From: Kwoniella bestiolae CBS 10118
Lineage: Eukaryota > Basidiomycota > Tremellomycetes > Tremellales > Cryptococcaceae
DNA length: 64,000 nucleotides
Assembly (NCBI RefSeq): GCF_000512585.2
Contig: NC_089242.1
Span: 2,914,001 to 2,978,000 of the forward strand
Direction of reading: 5' to 3'
In this document: in pieces, positions 1 through 11,461 of the stretch
Numbering within the stretch: position 1 is the stretch's first letter
Layout: each line of letters begins with the position of its first letter
The notes under the pieces: generated by a model
What the model was told of the DNA's origin: nothing
Database searches by the model: none
Seen by the model: the letters and a program-made list of their open reading frames with translations, nothing else
Program-made: the position numbers and the translations under genes

Positions 1-40
1 GAATATTTAGCTAATTTCCCGCTCTCATCGCATTTCTCAG

Positions 41-2043
41 CCTATCTTGTATGTGGTCTATCTCCAGTCCTATCGGTTGAGTTCTTTTGACTGACATACG
101 ACGATGCAATCCAGTTTGAGAGGAGTAGTGTGAGTGTATTGTTGGTCTTGCACCAATCTCCCATGACTGGTTCAATGGCTAATAGGCTTGATCAGCGCTT
201 TGATATACCAGCTCGTACCCAAGACGTCCAGAGCTTCGGAATCACTGAAATTCTTGTTGGATCACCCTCGAAGGTGAGTGCTTGGAATGTATTCGACAAC
301 ATACAGTCTCATGAACTGACCATCATCGCAGGTGTTTCGTTTACCTCTTTCCTTCAACTCAGACTTGGGTCCTGCTATTCGTCTTGATTACCCTTACGTG
401 AGTCGTCATCGATGATCGTCCCTCAGCATCATCGTTGCGCTGACGAATATTTTCAAGGGCAATCGACTGGGTCAGTTTTCTGGTGCTGGATATTGGTACT
501 CCGTGAGCTTTTACTCCGATCGGGGTCAATCTCAAATTCTGCTGACTTTGTGTGAATCACTTTTCCAGTGCTATCGAAAGTATACCCGTTGGGACCAGGA
601 TAGCTGCCGGTCTACTACAGTCGGTTGCTGTCCGAGCTGCCGGATTCGGTATCGTCGCTCTTGGCGCTCTTGCTCCGGCTGTGAAAGTGTTATATGTTAT
701 CATGATGGTGGGTCGTGGTCATCTGGGTTGAAGGGACGTCACTGATATACCGACGCTTTCTTTAGTATATCTCCGTATATCCCATCGCCTTATCGGTCCG
801 AGCTACCAATGTGTACGAGGAGAAGAGTCTGGGATTATTCGGTGAAGAAGACGACGACGAGTTTAATACGGAGGGCGAGGGTGCCCAAGCTGTGGCAAAA
901 TATATTGGATGGCACGCAAGGAGACAACTGGCGTTTGGTAAGTCGGGTTGTTTGGCGAAACGAACAAAACTGATTGATCGTCTTAGATATCTGGTGGCTT
1001 GGGTTCGCACTCTGGCTTATATGTATCATCGAGGTATGTCATGCAATCTCGCGGCAACGCGTGCATCGCTGATCTGAAGGTCGTGTAGCGAGGACACATC
1101 AATAACGAGGAAGACAATTTCAACATCTTTAATGTCATCTTTGAACTGGTCAGTGCGTATGGTACGGTTGGGTTGAGTTTGGGTGTCACGTATGACAACT
1201 TCTCGTGAGTGAAACATCATCCTCTATATTTGCTCCTCATACGCTTCTGGGGCTGACTGAGTATATAATCATGGTTAGCTTCTCTGGGGGCTTCCGAAAA
1301 CTATCGAAATTGATCATGGTACTGGTCATGCTTCGAGGAAGACACCGAGGATTGCCTGTTGCTGTGAGCGCGACTGTAATCCATAAACAGCGTAAAGAGA
1401 TTCGCTGACAATTCCGATGACGTATTGATAGATCGATCGTGCTGTGATGTGTAAGTTATATTAGTATATCGTTGAAGGAGATATCTGGGGCTGATATGTC
1501 GGTTTTCACACAGTACCCAAAGACTTCACCGCCGCCGAAGAAACGGCCTTCGAGGAAGAACGATCCCGCCGAGCCTCACGACGCGGAAGCATGTTCGAAG
1601 GTGATGTCTTCAGCACGCGCAGAGGATCATTCAATACTCTATCAGGAATGGCCGGTGGTAATGGTAGAGATCTATCACCTATACATGGCCCCAACACCGC
1701 CTTACCAGGACAACACCACCATCACCTCCCCGGTCAACCAAGTTCCCACCAGATACACCACAGCCCCACTCCCAACCACCATCGATCGACCTCTTTTGGC
1801 GGATCTCTACCTGTTCCTGGATCGCCTTCGAGCAACTTCAGTAATGCTACTAGCGGAGGTGCCGATCGAGGATCACTGCAATTCTCTTTGCCCCGCGTGG
1901 AAAGTCTGGAAAGGCCTTTGAGGAACTTCAGACCCGGTGCGGCTGGTACGGGGTCTTTAACCCCTGTCAAGGAGAGTTCGATGTCTAGGAACCCTACGGT
2001 TGTGTCGCAGAACGATACGTTGGATGATAGCGCTATTGTATAA
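41..2043 (+). CDS. TRK1: TRK-family potassium transporter, 3' part (5' end outside the window)
   Basis: Symporter/channel-like K+ uptake protein of the plasma membrane. Exons read: 41-48, 115-129, 196-273, 332-397, 458-502, 569-707, 766-937, 987-1033, 1089-1204, 1279-1363, 1432-1450, 1514-2043; they give 439 residues and a stop at 2041-2043. The window opens inside an intron, so the first repeats of the transporter are missing. Family signatures are clear: PIFLR, LLDHPRRCF, AIESIPVGTR, VRAAGF (third pore loop with its filter Gly), APAVKVLYVIMM, NVYEEKSLG, and AYGTVGLSLG (fourth pore loop). After the last helix there is a long Ser/His/Gly-rich cytosolic tail encoded by the 530-base terminal exon. 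Two internal exons are only 15 and 19 bases. TRK1 and TRK2 cannot be told apart from this part. Confidence 0.93.
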
Positions 2044-2694
2044 TCGAGTAACGGGAGATCGGTCAATACAATATCCCAATACCACATTTATCTGACAAAA
2101 ATCATCAACATCTACCATCACATACATATATATAATTATACGCATTTTTTCTGCTTAGCATTGCGGTAGGTTTCGTCTACATAGTTTCATTTCTCGATTT
2201 ACCTTACTTTGTTGTGCTATTTAGTCAGTCCGGGATGTCGATGTCCATACGATGTATATATGTTATAGAGCATTGAATTTTGCTTGACAACAAGGCTGGT
2301 CCAGTGTAAACTATATTACCAGTTGAAGTGCGAACCCTCCAAATACGGGGAACAGCATAAGTCGTATTAGCAAAGCAGCAAGCGTGCAAGTTTATGTGTC
2401 TCCCTTCCCCGTTGTACTAAATTCTAAATTGTTCCCCAGGAAACCCGGCATACGATGAGCAACGGATCTCAGTCATATATGTGTGCTTCTCAATCCTTCA
2501 CAGTAACTTCGGGGAGAGCGATTCGCGACTCCAGAACAGCATGGGAAGTCCGAGCAAAGTAATAGATTACAACTCTATTTGATATCCTTTCCCCTCATTC
2601 CGTCGCTAGTGCCATACGTAAGGGCACAGCAGACAGCAAAGAAAGGGCGCACAGTAATCGACAAATTGCATTTTTATGTGTTCCTATCTCCATT
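2044..2694. other. Convergent 3' region between TRK and GPI18
   Basis: Both flanking genes end here, so the stretch should hold two 3' UTRs. It is A/T-rich with short ORFs only; I see no further gene. Confidence 0.6.
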
Positions 2695-4258
2695 TCATGC
2701 AGGTGGATAATGTCCCACCCATAACATACTCGACACCATACTCCAGACCACACACCATCCAATCCAATATTTACCTATTTTCGTCAATCTCAGTGTCCCT
2801 CGTTTCCCATCTGTACTTAACTGGTCTTGCCAATTCACAGCCATCCCAGCGATGTTCCACCAGATCACCGGATCTGTCACACATGTTCTGAGGAGTATCT
2901 GAGTATGCGAGTTGAGCAACAGCAATAGTATCATAATTGTGTGGTGGATATATAAGACCAGTAGCTCGGACCGCTGCGGTTGAGGGATATTGGTAGTTTG
3001 GCGTATGTAGCCGAGATATCGTTTGATACCCCAAAACGAGACCAGGAATATAGGTAGAGGTAGAAGGATGTTGGGAATATTAGAAATGGTCCAATAGTTT
3101 AGAAAACCTATATTCCTACTCGACAAATCCCATTCGGACCAGCTTAGAAAATAAACAATATATCGCTTGGATGATACGGCAACGACCGTTCACTCACCAG
3201 TACTCCTTCTGCACAAATCCATAAGCAAAAGGCAATCTACTCTCGCACCATGGTCTTCTGTCTTCCGTCTTCTCCACACAGAAAGAGTGATAAGCGTACC
3301 ATTGGAATAGCAGGAAAGGGGAGATCGGCAATAGACAAGGGATGATAAGTCTATATGATCGAGTAATTATCCTCTGTATTGGTATATCAGCTTTTCATCG
3401 ATCTGCTCTCTCTCTCTCTCTCTCTCCATCAACATCTTGAGAAGCGATTAGAAGTGGGTTGGTGAATGGACTCACCCTGATCAGACCTTGAGCTGTCATA
3501 CTCTTAACAGTTACCCCCTCCAACACCCCCACTCCGCTCAAAACCAGGACATTGAATATCCCCGTAGCTCTCATCCCCGTCGAACAAGCGAACAACACCC
3601 CACACAACATGTACTGCCGTCTGACAACTAGGAAGTACATTCCCGAGAAGGTCGTAAGTGCGTAGAGCGGTTCGGTGTAGGGTAGAGAGGGTACAGGGCT
3701 CGGAGGGAGTAGGTATAGGAGGGTAGTGAGAAGGGCGAATTTGGGGTTGTATAGGTGATTTGTGAGTCTATGGATTTACACTGTCAGTCATATACATCAG
3801 AAGGCGAGACCGAGACCGAAGCCAGAGTAGGATATAGCATAATGCTCAACTCACTTATAAAGCATTATACTAGCTCCAACCCATACTACTGCACTAACCC
3901 CCATTCCACCCCATACTATATCTCCCACATCCACCTCACCCCCTCCCCCTCTCACCCAAGCTGAACATTCACCTGTAATCCTCAGTAAAGCCATGAACAG
4001 GGGCTGGAAGGCCAATTGCTGTTCATGTGTATATCCATGCTCTGCAATCGAGACGAAGTGGACAGCATCCCATCGTAGGCCTGGTAAGTTCCTGGCGGAG
4101 AGTAAGGTGTGAGATGAGTCGAATGGGGGGAGTATCCTCGATAGGACGTAGAGGAAGATGATGTGAATTAGTCGGATGGATGTTCCCAACGCGACGATCA
4201 GGAGTGTGGGAGAGTGGGGTATACTGTTCGACACTGAGCGAACTGTTGAAAGTGTCAT
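2695..4258 (-). CDS. GPI18: GPI mannosyltransferase 2 (PIG-V family)
   Basis: Adds the second mannose to the GPI anchor precursor, using dolichol-phosphate-mannose in the ER lumen; multi-pass membrane protein. Exons on the minus strand: 4258-3855, 3767-3476, 3373-3198, 3142-2695, giving 439 residues, within the usual family length. Recognised by the N-terminal luminal block with RWDAVHFVSIAEHGY and the preceding FDSS, by the PWCE plus YGFVQKEY block in exon 3, and by NIGFLNYW and the conserved WWNIAG near the C-terminus. The chain is hydrophobic throughout, with many predicted helices. The start ATG at 4258 directly precedes the first helix region. It lies head to tail downstream of the decarboxylase gene, with 394 bases between them. 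Confidence 0.92.
3406..3426. repeat. (CT)n microsatellite in GPI18 intron 2
   Basis: A 21-base CT dinucleotide run lying inside the second intron of GPI18. On the coding strand it is a GA run. Confidence 0.9.
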
Positions 4259-4652
4259 TGCATCTTAGATGATGCCTTTTGCAAAGTGTAGGAAAGCAAA
4301 CATGAAGAGCGCGATGAGAGTTAGACTCGTAAGTCGGAGGTCCAACGGTCAACCTCCACTTCGATTGTGGTCGCGACTTTGTCCTCATTCCTTCGTGCTT
4401 TTCGATCCATTCTGATGGCTGACATCCGATCAAGATAAGAACTGCATGTGTTGTCCACCCGTGACATATATGTATATGACTAGCTTTGAACAGAACTGAA
4501 AAATATATTTACAAGAAAGTATTGTATATACTATACTATATACAAAGGAAGCAGATTGATGAGATTTCTACAATCTCTTTTTATGTATTCGTTACATTGA
4601 TCGTCAACTACATCGCTTGTTCCATTTCTTTGAAAAGGGGGAGTAGTCGATG
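4259..4652. other. Intergenic: GPI18 promoter and ornithine decarboxylase 3' UTR
   Basis: Both neighbours are on the minus strand. The part next to 4652 is A/T-rich and should be the decarboxylase 3' UTR. No ORF with recognisable content. Confidence 0.6.
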
Positions 4653-6379
4653 TCAACGAAGGGAGGTAGAGGTGAACTCCTCTAATAACCTCTTAACGAA
4701 TTTCGATTCTTTCTTGGATAGGTCGCCTGTAGTCCAGTGAACGGGTGAACGGTCGAACCTGTTCGACATCATACATCGTTAGCTTTGATCCATGATCGAC
4801 AGGGAAGGGTTAGCTCACCCGTTGAAGGTACTGGCTGCACACAAGGTGTAAGCACCCATTTCGGTCCATCCAACCCAATCTCCAACTTCCATTCCCTTGG
4901 GCATATCTACCAATTGCCTAACACAATCGATAGAATCGCATGTAGGTCCCCATACGCTCGCCTTTTCGGTACTGGTGTAACCCATTTGGATAGGCAGGTC
5001 AACATCCACAGCTACGTTGGGTAGAGGTGGGAAGGGCGGTGCGGTGAAGGTTAGATCACCACCAATCGTGAGGGGGTGAGGATGAACGATCTGGTGGTCG
5101 AACATGATACAGTTGAATGAACCGTATACACCGTCGTTGATGTAGTACATCACATCGGCAGCACCTTCCTTCTTCTCTTCTTCCTCTTCCTCCTCGGGAG
5201 CAGGGGTACCGGCAATGGGCTGTTGAGCTCGTCGAGAAGCGATAATGGAAGTAGCGAGGGTGAAAGCTGTATCAATAACCAACGTAAGTTATGTTCCCAG
5301 AATAGGAAAGAAGAAAAACACAACTTACCACTTGAAACCATGAATCGTCCAGGTTCAGCGATGATCCTAACTCCACTTTCCTCAGGGAAGTACAAGTCGA
5401 AACTATCGCTCAATACCTGAGTCATCTCCGGGAAAGTTTCCCTCTCGAATCCACCACCGATATCCAACAGAGTGAAGTCGTATCCTGCCGATTTACCCAT
5501 ATCAAACACTTTTCTAGCTCTCCACACCGCATCGGCGAATTGCATCGGGTCTTTGCAGCCCGATCCAACGTGGAACGAAACTCCAATGACGTTCAAATCC
5601 AACTTCTTGGCCAATGCCAATAATCCGGGACAGGTGGACAAAGGAGCACCGAACTTAAGACCCAAGCGGCAGAGCGACTTGGAATCATCCGTTAAGATTC
5701 TAAGAACTAATTTCGCAGTGGGGTAAAGTTTCTTGATCTTGTACAACTCGTCGGCGTTATCAAAAGTCATCATTTCCACTCCCTTGACTGCTGCGTTCTT
5801 GATGAATGACGCAGGTTTGCATGGGTTGGCAAAGATGATTCGGTCGGGTGATGGAGCAGATGGGAGAGACATGACGGCGTTGATCTCTGACATGGAAGCG
5901 CAGTCGAAGGAGGTTCCCAATAGAGAGAGTAAGTGTAAAACTTGAGGCGAAGGGTTACACTTGGTAGCGTAAAAGATTTCTACTCTCTTTCCGATGGGCG
6001 AGTTCTTCCATTCCAAGTAGGATTGGTAGATTGCCGATAGATCACAAGCGAAGAAAGCTGATTCGTCATCATCTTGCTGTTCCACCCTTGAAGAGATGAT
6101 CTCCTGAATTAACGCGTGGACGGATTTCTCGTGGATCTGCGAAGAGAGCGCGGCGTGTTCTTCATCGTATCCTGAGCATACTGATGGTGCGGTGGTAGGT
6201 GGGGTAGGAAGGTTTCTGCTAGCCAAGTAAGGTAATCTAGCGGTAGGGTCAAGGACTTTGACTAGATCGTTGACTGAAGTGTGAGTTGGGAGCGCCTGTT
6301 GTTCTGCCCAAGTGATTTCTTCTTGGGAAATAGCGACCTCCGTAGGGGTCATATATCCTTTGACGGTAGTAGCGGCCAT
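4653..6379 (-). CDS. SPE1: Ornithine decarboxylase
   Basis: PLP enzyme converting ornithine to putrescine, the first step of polyamine synthesis; cytosolic homodimer. Exons: 6379-5329, 5266-4819, 4758-4653; 534 residues. Fold type III decarboxylase motifs are all present: PLP lysine in FYATKCNP (about K140), SFHVGSGC, DIGGGF, EPGRF, then NDGVYGSFNC, and the second-subunit catalytic Cys in VWGPTCDS (about C460). An N-terminal extension of about 100 residues precedes the barrel, as in other fungal forms. Exon 2 carries a lineage-type acidic insertion (a run of seven Glu followed by KK) between the EPGRF strand and the YYINDG motif. Known family members are regulated by antizyme; no such element is visible here. 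TATAAAA lies about 85 bases upstream of the start. Confidence 0.96.
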
Positions 6380-6463
6380 CTTTGACTAAATGTTTTTCTA
6401 TGTTCTAGCTAAGGAAGGGGGGGTTTCGGTGGCGATGAGAATTTGTGGGAAGATGGCGGATGA

Positions 6464-6470
6464 TTTTATA
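6464..6470 (-). promoter_or_regulatory. TATA box of the ornithine decarboxylase gene
   Basis: TATAAAA on the minus strand, about 85 bases upstream of the ATG at 6379, which would leave a short 5' UTR of roughly 55-60 bases. Called by motif and position only. Confidence 0.5.
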
Positions 6471-6892
6471 GGTCGTCCGTCGTCCCAGAGGGGTGGATTG
6501 CCACCTAATCACCGCAACAGATTAAGTCAGCCAGATGTCCCTATCCTTCATCCATAGCAAGGTTCTAGCCATTCGACGCCACCAGAAGAACCATCCCCAT
6601 CGTGCGACCTCTTTCGACAAAGTAAGATTTTCACTCAAACTCACAGTCAGGGTACAGCGTGTGTCCGGATCACACGTGCTACGCGAGAGAGGGTGGGTAC
6701 GACGGCTATGCTGTTGAGAGCGTGGGGGAGACGCTTCGTTAGCAAGTTTACCAATGTATGTATGGTTGTTTGTCGATTGAAGAAGAGAAGAGAAAGGAAA
6801 ACAAGGATGGAGATGAGAATGATGTTTTTGCACAAGTCCCCTTCCTTAGTGACGGGGGTTAATTAGATGGGATCGTGATTGTAATTGTAGTT

Positions 6893-6907
6893 GTAATGAC
6901 TCATTAC
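6893..6907. promoter_or_regulatory. 15-base perfect palindrome with a TGACTCA core (bZIP/Gcn4-AP-1 type)
   Basis: GTAATGACTCATTAC reads the same on both strands around its central C. The core ATGACTCAT equals the consensus bound by Gcn4/AP-1-type bZIP dimers. Two half-related copies follow in opposite orientation: CGTCATTAC at 6963-6971 and GTAATGACG at 6991-6999 (CRE-like half sites). The cluster sits about 500 bases upstream of the decarboxylase start and about 830 bases upstream of gene A. Which gene it serves is inference. Confidence 0.55.
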
Positions 6908-7724
6908 GATCATGTTGTAATCGGATACAGGGTAATGAGGCCGTGCCACATGAATCGATGTGCGTCATTACCTTGCCCTTTCTGCCTCCTGTAATGACGG
7001 AAATTCATAATCCCCGAAAATTCAGCTGTTGATGTGGCACCCACCCATCAGGCATGGGTATCAAACCATGTTGACGGATACCAATGCAAAGACTAGCTCG
7101 ACTATATAGAACAATCTGTATAGGTGGTTGAGATCACGAACGTTTGTGAGTAGCAATATATTTGATGGATCCGGACCTTTGACGATCAATGTCAAAACAC
7201 ATTCGCACAACGGACACACAGACACACAGACACAATGATGGGCGGACAAGAAAACAACAGAGCAAAACGCGAAACACACAATCAACCCATCCTTTGGCAA
7301 ACAATTGAGCGAGATGAAAACATACCATTGATCTGTTACTTGACAGTTTCTTCTGGATCTTAGGTCACGATAACCTCATATAGTTATGCATACAGGAATT
7401 TTACTAACGTCATAAACCATAAAAGTCGGTGATAACATACAATGATGGTGAAACACTACCACCGAAATCGATGAGTGGACCAGTGTAATGGTGCAGAGAG
7501 TCCGTGCGCGAATACTAACAACACCTGTGCCGACTGCCACCCTCTCATCGTCTTCTTCGCTATCATAATGATCACTCTCTCTCATTCTCACATTCTCACA
7601 CGGTTACAAAATACAGCCACAGTATCAGCTCACCTTATCCTGCGAACACAGTATCTCAGTTCTGTGCATACACAGATCGCCTAGTAACGACCAATACCGT
7701 TTCCGTCCGGAAGAGATAGTTGTA

Positions 7725-8677
7725 ATGATCTTCCCAACAATTTCATTCTTCACCTTATTCATCATCTCATCCTTATCCATCCGACTCTTCGCCTCCTGGC
7801 AGGATCCCTACGATGCCATCGAATCCAATGATACCATCACACAAAGCAACGTATCCCCTCAGGACTCTATACTCGATGACAACATACCTAATCCGACTCA
7901 TATACAGTTCATCGGATGTATATCCTTCAGTGGGTACCAACAGCTATTACAAGAAAATGGAGTCCAGGGAGTATACCTACCTACAAGAGAGGGATGTATA
8001 GTGAGTCCAACCATCACGATCCCTTGCACATCTCCCTTCAAGTCGCTTCACCGACCGTATTCGTCATTTAGCTTAGCTGGAGCTGACGTGATCAAACAGA
8101 GTCTGTGTCGAGTCGATCAATCATTCGGTCTAGCCTATTTCAGTCAACATGCCATGTCATGCTATTGTGCGCCCAAGGAACAATCTCCAATGATCGAATG
8201 GGTGGTCGGAGGAGCGGACGATGAAGGGAACTGCGGTGGATGGGATGATGTTACTGCAAGTACACCTTTCTGCCCACCCCGTAACGGAGTTCCCTTCATT
8301 ATCAACGGGAGGTTTGGTTCGTCGGATATGTCTAGTACTGTATAGCTTATACTAACCTCTATCAGATCGATTACCTCAACCTCCCATGGATCTTCCACGG
8401 CTGCTACTCCTCTCTCTGGTCCACCCCATACTACGTCGAACCCGTCAGAGATCCGATACACTGTGTAGAAGACAGCTGCCAATCCTCTGATGGCAGTGTC
8501 GCGCTGTTCCCTCGAAGAGAAGCTGATGGGTGGTTGTGCGCTTGTTTTCGTGAACCGACGGAGGGGGTTATTGGTCGACCTTGTGGGTTGGGGATTTGGC
8601 AGGGGTATTATAGGAAGTTGAAATACGATGTTGAACCGAGTGTCGATGACGGTGAGGGTGAGGTATCCCTGGGATAA
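7725..8677 (+). CDS. Secreted WSC-like cysteine-rich protein A
   Basis: Exons 7725-8000, 8100-8255, 8366-8677; 247 residues. An N-terminal hydrophobic signal peptide (about residues 1-24) is followed by a module starting QFIGCIS, as WSC domains do (GCY.. start). Then GCI|SLC spans intron 1, LAYF follows, and SCYC is the C-x-C of the module; EGNCGGW closes it. Exon 3 holds a second module: FHGCYSS, CVEDSC, LCACF, PCG. No C-terminal membrane helix is visible, so it is probably released or wall-bound rather than a stress sensor. The exon 2/3 junction only works in frame with a GC donor (GCAAGT at 8256); every GT alternative nearby breaks the exon-3 frame. WSC domains are known carbohydrate-associated modules; the ligand here is unknown. 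Confidence 0.75.
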
Positions 8678-9062
8678 TTTGGGAAACGGTTGATGAAAGG
8701 TCAATAGAAAGTTCAACAATAGTTGTATGTGCCTTGTGACTTGGAAAACGAGGTTTGGATCATGTATATCCTATGTCATTTGGGTATTCGTGAGTTGATC
8801 TGCGATTTGACACAACAATCCATGTGACCTTAGAAGCTCCAATCCTTGATTTTGCGGATCTGCCATACAAAAGAATCTGAACCATCAATCAATCACTCGA
8901 GCTCGTATATAATACTCGTACAATCACCTGCCACTAGATCATATGAGACGACGCATCTATCAAGAACGCTATCACCAAAGTATCCTTAGAATTCTTTGTT
9001 TGGTTTGCATATCCATCTCTCTAAATTACCACCGGAACTCAACCATACCCACACTTAAAACC
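8678..9062. other. Intergenic between WSC-like genes A and B
   Basis: Holds the 3' UTR of A and the promoter of B. TATATAATA at 8906-8914 is a likely TATA element for B. An in-frame upstream ATG at 8943 would add 40 residues before the signal peptide of B, but the resulting N-terminus is basic and not signal-like, so I prefer 9063. Confidence 0.5.
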
Positions 9063-9965
9063 ATGACTCACTTCATCTTCCATCTCATATCCCTCTTCAT
9101 CACCCTCTTCGACCTCGCCCGAGCTCAATGGCAGTGGTCCGGTCTTCATTACCAACCTCAAAGGTTGATTTGGACCAAACAAGAACAATTCGATTGGCTT
9201 TGGTCTGAACCTGACTATAAGCCCGTAATGAAATTACCAAACACCCCCCTGGAGAGATGTAACGTGAGTCTTGGTCAGAACCTGATTTTCACCGCTTTAG
9301 ATACATTCGAGATGCTCCTTCACTACAATTGTCAAGCATCTTCTCTGCCACGTCAAGCCATAAGTACTCCTTCCCTACTGAGTTTGCTGGATAGCCACCT
9401 ATAAGGCGGACGAGCTTATCAGCTGACAGTTCATTATGGGATCAGAGATTATGCTGGGAGTCAGATTACCAATACACCTACTTCATGGCGAAGACCCAGA
9501 ACTGCATCTGTTCCAACAAGTACACATGGGCATACGAAGTGAACGTCGCTCCGAACCCTTCGTTCGACCAAGACATCTTCCCCAGAGTGAGTTTGCCACT
9601 TGGCCTCTCCTACCTTGCCATACTCAATCATATATATGCTGCTCATACATGTCCGAATATCAACACAGTTTACCATGCTCAATGCAAATTTCCAACCCCT
9701 CCCATGCATCTCCAAACCCAGCGCGATATCATACTACAATTCCTCGACTGGGTACGCAGTCGAAGATTGTATTGCCTCATGTGGCGATCCCACGACTCAA
9801 CGACCGAATGTATATACGCTCGCTCGACCTACGCGAGTACGACTTGGACCTGACTTCGTTACGAGTGGTTATGAGTGCCAATGCTTCGAGGTTCCCCAGC
9901 TTGAGAGTAGGAGGACGTGCGCGTTCGAGGTTTATTATCAGTATGGGAGGATGCTTGGTGTTTGA
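9063..9965 (+). CDS. Secreted WSC-like cysteine-rich protein B
   Basis: Exons 9063-9263, 9446-9586, 9669-9965; 212 residues. Signal peptide (about 1-20, ending ARAQ) is followed by an aromatic-rich first block, then ERCN|RLC spanning intron 1 and the pair NCIC in exon 2. Exon 3 carries the second module: PCISK, DCIASC, YECQCF, TC. The layout matches gene C residue by residue in exon 2 (C-x4-Y-x2-[TA]-Y-x6-C-x-C). Intron 1 is 182 bases, about twice the family norm. The acceptor at 9445 was chosen because it is the only one giving the family x-x-C start in frame. A nearer AG at 9429, followed by TTC as in gene C, is out of frame. Function unknown. Confidence 0.66.
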
Positions 9966-10333
9966 TCTCTTCCTCCAGAGGATGATGGGAACTCGTGTTT
10001 TGAGGCTGTGTAGAATGCGCGATGAGTTTTGTCTGATTCATGCCATATTATAAAATATGTAGCTCGTTCCCTTCATGGTGATCGATCAACGAGCATCACC
10101 TGACCGTCACGTCTATACTTCTCGATGGCATCAATGATGGCAGATCCCTCTGAGCGTTGGGTCACATCATGAGATCTCCGAAGAAGCGAACAACAATGGT
10201 GATGTACCATCAATTGTCAAACGCACTGACCCCGTGTCAAGACCGCCCATGCCGAAACAACTGACATCTTATCTCTGGTAACAGTCCCTATACGATCGAT
10301 TACTCCATCTCATTCAGTTCTGCATATTCGACA
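9966..10333. other. Intergenic between WSC-like genes B and C
   Basis: Spans the 3' end of B and the upstream region of C. I see no additional gene or clear TATA element. Confidence 0.5.
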
Positions 10334-11167
10334 ATGACAATGTTGGTCCTCTTCGTTGTACTCTCTGTCTGTCTCAAATACGCCCTCGCTCAAGATAGGT
10401 TCAATGGCACCCAGTATGGCCCTGAGAGATTGACCTGCGCAACAGCCGAATGGTTCGATCATGTCTCTCACGATACAGACTATGTTGGTGTACTTCGACC
10501 GGAAAGTGATGTGTGGTATTGTCGAGTGAGTGGATTTGGTTAACCTACTAAACTGGGTCCTATCACCTACTTGCGTCTTCGTCCGCGAAGATCGGGTTGA
10601 AAAGTGATGATTACTGTATTACCACAGTTCAACTGCAACGCGGACAACTACAATCTCGCATACTGGCAGACCTCCTCTGGATTATGTTATTGCTCTCTAG
10701 GACAAGAGGTCCCGGCCGATCAGGTCGGTAATGCAATTAGTAACGTGGATGGTTGTTGGTCAGGTACGAATGCCAGGGTGAGTTCATCCAATCACATTCC
10801 ATTCACCACCCACCACCCATTATTAGTCGCATTGACATGAACACTTTGATCTTAGCTTGATGACCTTCAAGCAGACTACGATTCCGAATGGTGCACCAAC
10901 GACCTCCTGGGACAAACTCCGACCCTGACTTCCTCTGCTCCCACTATCCTGGGTTGTATAGGAGGCTGTGGATATCCCCAACGAATTGACTTTCCTGCCT
11001 CATATACCATCACAGCAGCGATCCCACGATACGACAATACGATGCAAGAGTACAATTACCTCTGTCAATGCTTTGATCATCAAATTGAGACGTACAACGA
11101 TGCGGTGGGTTGTGGGTTCGGTAAAGTTCATTGGGTCCAGCGAATTCGATGGTATATTGAAGACTAA
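10334..11167 (+). CDS. Secreted WSC-like cysteine-rich protein C
   Basis: Exons 10334-10525, 10628-10777, 10856-11167; 217 residues, all introns in phase 0. Signal peptide about residues 1-19 (ending ALAQ), then a first block with YGPERLTCA and WYCR|FNC over intron 1. Exon 2 continues with NLAYW, LCYC and GCWSG. Exon 3 is the second module: EWC, GCIGGC, YLCQCF, GCGFG. It is closest to gene D 16 kb away: exon 2 is exactly 150 bases in both, and both share a VPA..VGN..VDGCWS..AR framework. No membrane anchor. Secretion is inferred from the signal peptide; biochemical role unknown. A second in-frame ATG lies two codons downstream. Confidence 0.78.
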
Positions 11168-11461
11168 GTCGATTCGATCGGACTTTCGATCATTGTCGGT
11201 ATACCTGGTATTCCTCACCATTGATCGTCAGTAGTTGACCAACACACCATTTTCTTTAGGACACTTTCCTCGATGATGAAATCAGCTATATCAGTATGCA
11301 GCAAATACCTATGTCATCTCATCAGTCTCTACTTCAACTTTGCTCCGAGACTGCAACCGTCTGGTTCAACTTGGTGCATTTGAATTACTTATTCGATATA
11401 CATTACAATATCTGTTGTTCCACTGTTACAACGCCACACCACTCCACATCATCCTTCATGC

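Larger units (their letters stand above)
6380..7724. other. Divergent intergenic region, decarboxylase / WSC-like gene A
   Basis: About 1.35 kb separates the two divergent starts. It holds the decarboxylase TATA box and a group of bZIP-type palindromes near 6893-6999. Short ORFs occur on both strands at 6522-6835, and an intron-like GT..AG stretch can be read on the minus strand there. There is no ATG in a useful place and no motif I recognise, so I do not call a gene. Confidence 0.5.

Noticed and set aside
1..40. Possible coding sequence at the very start of the window
   Set aside because: The only useful frame has a stop codon; the stretch reads as the end of a TRK intron (CTAAT branch-like site and TTTCTCAG acceptor).
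6522..6835. Short minus-strand ORFs with an intron-like GT..AG stretch between the decarboxylase and gene A
   Set aside because: No ATG start fits, no motif is recognisable and the opposite strand is equally open.
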